Of a stretch of DNA of 64,000 nt, positions 58,314 through 64,000 are shown in pieces. The DNA is from Candidatus Vicinibacter proximus (GTDB lineage Bacteria > Bacteroidota > Bacteroidia > Chitinophagales > Saprospiraceae): contig JADJOE010000001.1 in the NCBI GenBank assembly GCA_016713905.1, positions 1,303,001-1,367,000 on the forward strand, written 5' to 3'. The notes beneath the pieces were generated by a model. The model made no database searches. It was not told where the DNA came from and saw nothing but the letters and a program-made list of their open reading frames with translations. Every line of letters begins with the position of its first letter. Position 1 is the first letter of the stretch. Made by a program: the position numbers and the translations under genes.

Positions 58314-58736
58314 TCAAATCAATGGACTTTTTTTAATGGCTAGTTTGCCACCTAAATAAGCCATTGGTAGGTAGGCTCCAATCAGGTCAAGCAAGGTGAA
58401 CCATATTGGGGAAGGAAGCATAAATACCATGGAGATGCCACCAGCTAGAAAAAGCACCCCAATGGCAAGTGCCAAATTCATTTTATGACTAAGTGCAATT
58501 ATTGCTGTAACAAATGCCCCGGCCAAAGTTCCCAATGCATGCGCCAAAAATGGCATGATAAAATGCTTTGGCTGCATCAGGTGCATGGAAGCTTTTAATC
58601 CAGCCTCTGTAGTAAGATCTGCTCCTTCAGGTGGAGGAATAATAGAACTGCTCAGCATAATAATTCCCATATTTACCATGCTTCCCAGGATGGCACCTGC
58701 AAGTACAGCTAAAATGTTTCTGATCATTGGATTCAT
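58314..58736 (-). CDS. Small membrane protein, family not recognised
   Basis: The 140-residue protein has four hydrophobic spans (~7-30, 62-82, 88-108, 113-133). The first loop (PPPEGADLTTEAGLKASMHLMQPKH) is periplasmic or cytoplasmic depending on orientation. Glycine-rich small-residue patterns in TM1 (VLAGAILGSMVN) and TM2 (ALGTLAGAFV) suggest tight helix packing. I recall similar short proteins in Bacteroidota, but I cannot assign a function. It is a single minus-strand gene beside the TonB receptor locus. Confidence 0.72.
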   Translation of the reverse strand: MNPMIRNILAVLAGAILGSMVNMGIIMLSSSIIPPPEGADLTTEAGLKASMHLMQPKHFIMPFLAHALGTLAGAFVTAIIALSHKMNLALAIGVLFLAGGISMVFMLPSPIWFTLLDLIGAYLPMAYLGGKLAIKKSPLI

Positions 58737-58903
58737 CGTTGTGGTTTTAATAATTCAATTAAGAATAAAATATTTTGAAATTTCCAATCCATTCCGGAGA
58801 AGCAATTGGAATAAATTGAATCCGAAATTACTCTTTTTTGTAAAAAATTTGTTTCGGATTCAAAATTTATTTTGTGTTAAGTCAAAAACAGCAATGAATA
58901 TCG

Positions 58904-61310
58904 TCAGAAACTGGCTTTAAGGGACAGTACCACATTACGGCCCGGCGCAACAATTCCCGAACTATATGGTCTGTACCTTTGGTCGGTAATATTTTCTACT
59001 CCTGCACTTACAGACAAGTTTTCATGGATTCGGCACATGGCTTTGAAATTAAGGGTGTACCATCCTGGAGACCAAGGCTTGCCATTATTGTCGATGGCAT
59101 AAATTTCCGTTTTAGTCTGTTCCTCCAGTGGCAAATCTTCAAATTTCCTTTCTGCGCTATAGATGGTATATAATTGAACCATCAGATTTTGAGTGGAATA
59201 ACTTATACGGGAGACGCCATAAGTTGGCGGTGCATGACGTATAGGACTTTTTGTTCCATTGTCTGTTTCTTCTTCCCCTTTTTGAAAGTTGATGTCTGTA
59301 AAAAAACGAAACCTAGGTGCAAGTTTAATTTCTAATCCTGCCTGAATTCCATAAACAGTTGCTATAGCCGCATTTTGAATAGATTCAACCTGACTTAACG
59401 TGCCGTCATACACAACACTGTCCTGACCATTTAAAGTGGAGTTTCGCCTTACCAATGCGTCCTGCAGGAAAGTATAGTATGCAGTGATATCAATTTTTAA
59501 TATTTCCCCAAATACTTTGGCAACGCCAATTTCTCCATTATATGCATATTCTGCTTTTAGATCGGGATTTGGAATAATCACTCTGCCTGGAGAAGAGTCA
59601 AATACTTTTCCTGCATCATCCACATTTGGTGAACGAAATCCGGTGGAAGCATTTACACTGAACACCCATTTCTCTGTTGGTCGAAACACCATCCCAAGAC
59701 TTCCGGTCAAGGCGCCCTGATCGATATTTGCTTTAGTAAAAGGAAAGGCATAAAAACTGGTGTCAAAATCAGCATTCAGTTGGTATTGGTTATACCGCAG
59801 TCCTCCCTGAATCAGAATTTTGTCCGTTATCTTGTATTGATCATTAAGGTAGGCGGCAAATGAATTCCACTTCGCTTGAGGATATCTAGAAGGACCGGTA
59901 ATTTTAATTCCTGTGGAAATGTCTTCATCTATCCCGGAAGACATTACTTTGTTGTGCACAAATTCCAAACCATAGTATAATTTATTTTTCAGCCCAATGG
60001 ATTTATTAAAATCTAAATTGACAGAATAAGCATTCACTTTTTCGATTCTCAGATGACGATTTTTATTGTTGATGTCGCGATCGATGCGACTTTCTTCAAA
60101 GTATTGATATGCTGTTCGCAGGGTCATTTGATCATATACCCGATTGCTCCTGTAATGCGCAACACTGGCATTATTCATCAACCATTTCTGCGGGCCGTAA
60201 TACCACTCACCGTACCTCGGGAGTCCTTTTCGATAGCGAATATGGCGGTCATATCTGGAATATTCTGAGGTTTCTGAATAATGCAATCCATATTGAAAGT
60301 CCCAATGTTCATTTGGGTTGAATTGAATTTTTTGCATCATATTTATCTGTGAATAACCGGAAGGACGTTGAGTCCTGGGATCGTCGTTGGTGATTATTCT
60401 GTCTACACTGTCGATTCGCTGCACATAAAATGGCCTAAGGTATTCAGATGGCCCTTTGCTTCCCATCCGCAGATCACCAAAATTATTGCTTGTGAAACTG
60501 CTTACAGAGGCCCATTTTTTCCATCCAATTTTCAAATCGAAATGTCCGGGTTTTTTCTTGGTTGGCAGATGAATATCTGGTACTTAAATTACCACTTACC
60601 AGACCTTTTTCATCCAGTGCGAGTTGAGGTCTCAGGGTATGGAAACTCATTACGCCACCTATGGCATCACTTCCATAAATTACCGATCCGGGACCGAATA
60701 ATACCTCTGTTTTTTCTGTTGCAAATGGATCCAAAGAGATGACATTCTGCAAGTTTCCACTTCGAAAAATTGCAGTATTCATGCGTACACCATCCACTAC
60801 ATAAAGCAATCTGTTGGTTGAAAATCCCCTGATCATGGGACTTCCACCACCTTGTTGGCTTTTTTGAATAAACACTTTTCCGGAAATGCCAAGGAGATCT
60901 GCAGCAGTTTGAGGATTTTGTAAACTGACTTCTTTGGCAGTGATAGCGGTTATTTTTTCCGGAGCATCTTTTGAGTTTTGATTCCATTTTGTTGCGGATA
61001 CCACAATTTCATCCATGGATATGCTGGAATAAACTAAGCTTAAGATAAAACCCAAATTTTGTAGCTCGGCAAATGATCTGATTTCTTTTTTGTAGCCGGG
61101 CCCTCTGATTTCAATTTTCTCTGCACCTTTGAAGGAAGAAATATCCGCCTGTCCATGAATATTGCTTATCGCAAATGCTTTCGTCTTATCACTGTAGAGG
61201 GTTACAGCTTCTAAGGGCTGATTGGTTTCTAAATCTTTAATAAATATAGTTTGACTATATCCAAAACAATACAAACTATAAAATACACTTAAGAGAATTA
61301 ATTTTTTCAT
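58904..61310 (-). pseudogene. TonB-dependent hemoglobin/hemin-type receptor, broken by one frameshift
   Basis: From 61310 the minus strand encodes a signal peptide, a carboxypeptidase-like N-terminal domain, and a plug domain (MDEIVVSATKW, QGGGSPMIRGFSTNRLLYVVDGVRMN, FGPGSVIYGSDAIGGVMS). The barrel continues in another frame to 58904 (GFRSPNVDDAGK, ENITDQRYRP). The frames meet at CCCGG/A6 (plus GGG 60548-60550, T6 60551-60556). Removing one base restores EKTGHFDLKIG and an 801-residue protein, exactly in frame. The plug resembles the hemoglobin/transferrin/lactoferrin family that imports heme or iron. The indel may be sequence error, decay or phase switching. Confidence 0.85.
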
Positions 61311-61390
61311 ATTAATATTTCAGATTAAACAAATAAGAATCATCTGACCTAAAGAAGGCAGATGGAATCATGAGTATATAAATTATTTGT

Positions 61391-61920
61391 CTAAAATACT
61401 TTAGGGGGAGGGGACGGAATGGAGCTAAAGAAATTTATCACATCGGATGGATATTTTGGAAAAATCAATTCCTGGTAAAATACATTTGCCAAAGGAATAT
61501 GGATATTTTCTGGTAAGGATAGGGATTTGTAAAAATCAATTATTCGTTTGTGTTCCTTATTTTCTTTTAACGGATTTGCCATCACTGAAGCCAACAACTG
61601 ATTTAATTTTTTATTCAATAATGTTTCCTCATGATCTACCCAGCAAAAATAATACAAACTGTCACCGTGTATCTCTGTTTCTATGACATCATACATTTGA
61701 TGCATATATTCGAATTCATGGGCGTGTTCCCATTTCAATTTCAACTTGCTGTCTAATTTTGAAAAGACCAGAAGCTTGAGTTCGGTTTTGTGTAATCCGG
61801 AAATAATTCGCTGCTTTATTTCTTTTTGGCAATGGATTTCTGGTATGTCAACCAGCAGTAATAACCGGTAAATGGCAGTATGATGCTGGTCAATAGAATG
61901 AATACCAATGTTTTTTTCAA
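61391..61920 (-). pseudogene. Small exported or membrane-anchored protein beside the TonB receptor, broken by one frameshift
   Basis: From a TTG at 61920 the minus strand reads a hydrophobic leader (KKTLVFILLTSIILPFTGYYCW) and SIAKK, then meets a stop. The continuation EIKQRIISGLHKTELKLL is in another frame and runs to 61391 (FEYMHQMYDVIETE, SLYYFCWVDHEETLL). Adding one A to the A5 run (plus T5 at 61823-61827) joins them into 176 residues exactly. It resembles a Bacteroidota family of ~150-residue anchored proteins with an EIK...EL..., MYDVV, YYC pattern, of unknown function. Being 80 bp upstream of the receptor on the same strand suggests one operon. Confidence 0.68.
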
Positions 61921-62011
61921 AGCCTGCAATTATCGCAACAAATGTAAGTTTTTTTAAAAATATAAAATGGGTTTACGTGAACTGGGAATCCAATTTGGTA
62001 GGGGAGGGAGA

Positions 62012-62995
62012 TTAATAAGATACGGCTTCCCCAAGTCCGGCATACAAATAATCACGGCCAAAATAATCCTGTAAAATTTTAAACGCCAGGTGGCCGGTGC
62101 AATGAGCTGGGGCAACTTTGTGGACCTGCAAATCATTCTTGATAAGTGAAGCAAGCTTGATGGTTTGTTCTCTATTGAACGGAATCATGTGAAATCCACC
62201 ATACACCAATTCAATTTTATCGCCGGTAAATTCTTTGGTTTGTTTGATAATGTTCTCGATGCCTGAATGAGAACATCCTGCTATCAGCACTTGGCCCTTT
62301 GAAGTCTTGATAGAAAGAGAGAGTTCTGGTAGATTCGTGTTTTTACATGCGTCCCCATGCTGATCAAACTGACCTTCCACAAAACTTTTGCCGGGATAAC
62401 AAGAAAAATAACCCATGTAAGGGGAATTCGTGGCAATGATTTGAAGACCCGGGAGGATTTCTTTTGAACTTTTTATGAATTCAATATTCGCCTTCCAAAA
62501 TCGGCCGGATTGGTTAATGGAGAATTTTGTAGGACCACCATTGAAATACCGTAAGTGTTCAGGAAGAGAATCCTTCACCATAGGCTCTTGTCCTGTTGCG
62601 TCAAATGGCACGGGCGCTCCCCAAAAGATATCATAAGGGAAATAGATTTTAACTTTCGGATTTATTTTTAATAAATAATCCAGCCCATTAAGGTGATCAA
62701 AGTGACCATGTGAAACAATTACGATGTCTACTTTTTTTAAATCGATGCCCAGTTGTTTGGTATTGTTCTTAAAAATATCCGCATTACTGCCTGCATCAAA
62801 CAAAATGGTCTTTCCCTGATATTTTGTAATGCATGAAAACCCAAAATCCTTTGTCAATAATGCATTTTTTCCAAAGGCATCATACAGGTTTACAAGGATT
62901 CCTTCCCGGATCTTAAGTTGTTGAGAAAATAGCGGAATCTGAATACATACAAGCAGAATCGACAGAATCCAAAGTGGGTTACTAATTTGTTTCAT
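62012..62995 (-). CDS. Exported metallo-beta-lactamase-fold hydrolase
   Basis: The 327-residue protein has a signal peptide (~1-24, core LWILSILLVCIQI). The MBL metal motif HxHxDH is complete (His96, His98, Asp100, His101 in SHGHFDHLNG). Later ligands are in AGCSHSGIENI and APAHCTGH. The SHSG and GGFH elements resemble the beta-ribofuranosylaminobenzene 5'-phosphate synthase-like branch, but that enzyme is cytoplasmic, so the substrate here is unknown. Location periplasmic or envelope. Its 5' end faces a ~110-bp gap to the CHAD gene 3' end on the same strand. Confidence 0.86.
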   Translation of the reverse strand: MKQISNPLWILSILLVCIQIPLFSQQLKIREGILVNLYDAFGKNALLTKDFGFSCITKYQGKTILFDAGSNADIFKNNTKQLGIDLKKVDIVIVSHGHFDHLNGLDYLLKINPKVKIYFPYDIFWGAPVPFDATGQEPMVKDSLPEHLRYFNGGPTKFSINQSGRFWKANIEFIKSSKEILPGLQIIATNSPYMGYFSCYPGKSFVEGQFDQHGDACKNTNLPELSLSIKTSKGQVLIAGCSHSGIENIIKQTKEFTGDKIELVYGGFHMIPFNREQTIKLASLIKNDLQVHKVAPAHCTGHLAFKILQDYFGRDYLYAGLGEAVSY

Positions 62996-63109
62996 ACGCT
63001 TTTAATAAAGCTGGTACATTACAAAGTTAGACATTCAAAATGAAAAATGCAAGTGAATTTGTATCCTATTTTTTAGGACTCAATTAAATTGAAATGGTGG
63101 AATGAATAT

Positions 63110-63916
63110 TTAATTTGGATCAGCCTCGGGTTGGGCTGGCTTCAATTTTTGAATAGATGACTTTATTTGTTCGTTAAGCTCTTTGCTTCTTGTAGAAATT
63201 TGGTCCATCACTTTATTCAACTGATTGAGTTCTCGTTTGGAAATTTGATAGACTTTAATTATTTTGTTAAGATGTTTAAGCATGGTTTGAGTATCGTGCC
63301 ATTGGCCGATCAATTCCGGTAAGTTTGAGTAAAGAGGTAATATGCCTTCCTTGTCAGTTTGATCTATTAATTTTAAATTGTAGGAATAAGTTTTAATTAA
63401 TTTTCTCAATTTGTGAAGGTCAGCTATGTCCTCCACCCCAAGAGCCGCTAATTTATTGATCTGTTGACTTTTCTTGCGCAGGTACTTTTCAACTTTTTGT
63501 TCATCAATTTTCTTAATGGACTTTTTTAATTCATTAATAGTTTTTTTCTGTTTTTCAATCAGGGAACCTTTAATCAATTCAGAAAATGCTGCATGGTGCT
63601 TTGCTTTTTGTTCCTTTAATATTAATTTGTAGGCTGTAAAATTGCTCGGTGAATAGTGTTTTTTCATCTGACTTTCCTCCAACTGTAGTTCTCTGATTTT
63701 ACCTGCACTTTCAAATATTTTATGAAATGGTTTTAGTGCTTTGTTGGGTTTAAATTTCTTATCAAAATGACCAATGAGGTCTATGAGTGCGCGAAGTTTT
63801 TTGATCTCTATCCTGAGCTGGTGATAGTAGGTCTGGGTATTTGTTTTTTGAGCCTTTGAAAATAGAAGTCCAATGGCCGAGGAATGCTTGTCGAGGTATT
63901 TCTTGATCTTTTCCAT
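63110..63916 (-). CDS. CHAD domain protein (putative polyphosphate-binding)
   Basis: The 268-residue protein is all-helical and basic. The CHAD signature residues appear in the first half (HQLRIEIKKLRAL: His32, Arg35, Lys39, Arg42) and again in the second half (DLHKLRKLIKTYSYNL and WHDTQTMLKHL), giving the twofold helical-bundle symmetry of the family. CHAD domains bind inorganic polyphosphate through this basic surface. No CYTH domain is fused, so a catalytic triphosphatase role is not suggested. It starts at ATG 63916, 84 bp before the right window edge. Confidence 0.88.
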   Translation of the reverse strand: MEKIKKYLDKHSSAIGLLFSKAQKTNTQTYYHQLRIEIKKLRALIDLIGHFDKKFKPNKALKPFHKIFESAGKIRELQLEESQMKKHYSPSNFTAYKLILKEQKAKHHAAFSELIKGSLIEKQKKTINELKKSIKKIDEQKVEKYLRKKSQQINKLAALGVEDIADLHKLRKLIKTYSYNLKLIDQTDKEGILPLYSNLPELIGQWHDTQTMLKHLNKIIKVYQISKRELNQLNKVMDQISTRSKELNEQIKSSIQKLKPAQPEADPN

Positions 63917-64000
63917 GGAAACAAATATAAGAAATATTTATATCTCAGATTCAGTATCCTGTATTAATGGTAGAATGGAATGTCGGTTAAATTGGGCTTT

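Noticed and set aside
60035..60742. Plus-strand open frames of 70-124 codons over the TonB receptor
   Set aside because: They are antisense shadows of a well-supported barrel-coding sequence.

Overview
The window is about 64 kb of low-GC Bacteroidota DNA, most likely Saprospirales or a relative. This is inferred from gene content: many exported proteins end in type IX secretion (T9SS) C-terminal sorting domains (types A and B), there are no clear Shine-Dalgarno sequences, and families such as DUF5777, DUF2911, GEVED, CbpA/CbpM and Planctomycete-type cytochrome c domains are present. No T9SS machinery, rRNA, tRNA, CRISPR array or transposase was seen.

Layout. (1) 1-20.7 kb is one open reading frame, cut by the left window edge. 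It encodes a secreted protein of more than 6,880 residues. Its core is about 53 consecutive copies of an ~83-residue, six-cysteine, HYR-related module, and the central copies form a ~1.75 kb higher-order repeat. A strong hairpin terminator follows. (2) 20.8-27.2 kb is housekeeping and metabolism: class III aminotransferase, exported thioredoxin, prfC, tmk and a flavin amine oxidase. (3) 27.4-34.6 kb holds exported redox proteins: a redoxin-like protein with a heme c/copper monooxygenase-like T9SS cargo, a DUF1761 protein, a T9SS esterase, an MFS transporter, and a lipoprotein with two heme motifs next to a DUF5777 outer-membrane protein. (4) 34.6-39.7 kb has a DinB-fold protein, a Kazal-domain protein, a PNGase F-related T9SS protein whose catalytic fold appears split by a LamG insertion, and an unrecognised coiled-coil protein. 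(5) 39.7-42.4 kb is a decayed cell-surface glycosylation locus: an intact GT25 gene beside frameshifted remnants of polytopic membrane proteins. (6) 42.8-54.3 kb has further surface and exported proteins: a type B T9SS protein with an internal duplication, a 2OG-Fe(II) oxygenase, DUF2911-TPR, a beta-helix T9SS protein, a D-2-hydroxyacid dehydrogenase, a second esterase and an exported acetolactate-decarboxylase-like protein. (7) 54.3-58.7 kb has a CDF cation exporter, cbpA-cbpM, a DEAD-box helicase and a small membrane protein. (8) 58.9-63.9 kb has a hemoglobin/hemin-type TonB receptor and its neighbour, each broken by one indel in a homopolymer, then an exported metallo-beta-lactamase-fold hydrolase and a CHAD protein.

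The theme is cell-surface and periplasmic biology: large disulfide-rich adhesin-like proteins, secreted hydrolases and multi-heme or copper redox proteins, with a few housekeeping genes between. The points most worth a second look are the giant six-cysteine repeat protein, the interrupted PNGase F-like enzyme, the heme-copper T9SS oxidoreductase, and the frameshifted receptor locus. Those frameshifts may be sequence error or switching.
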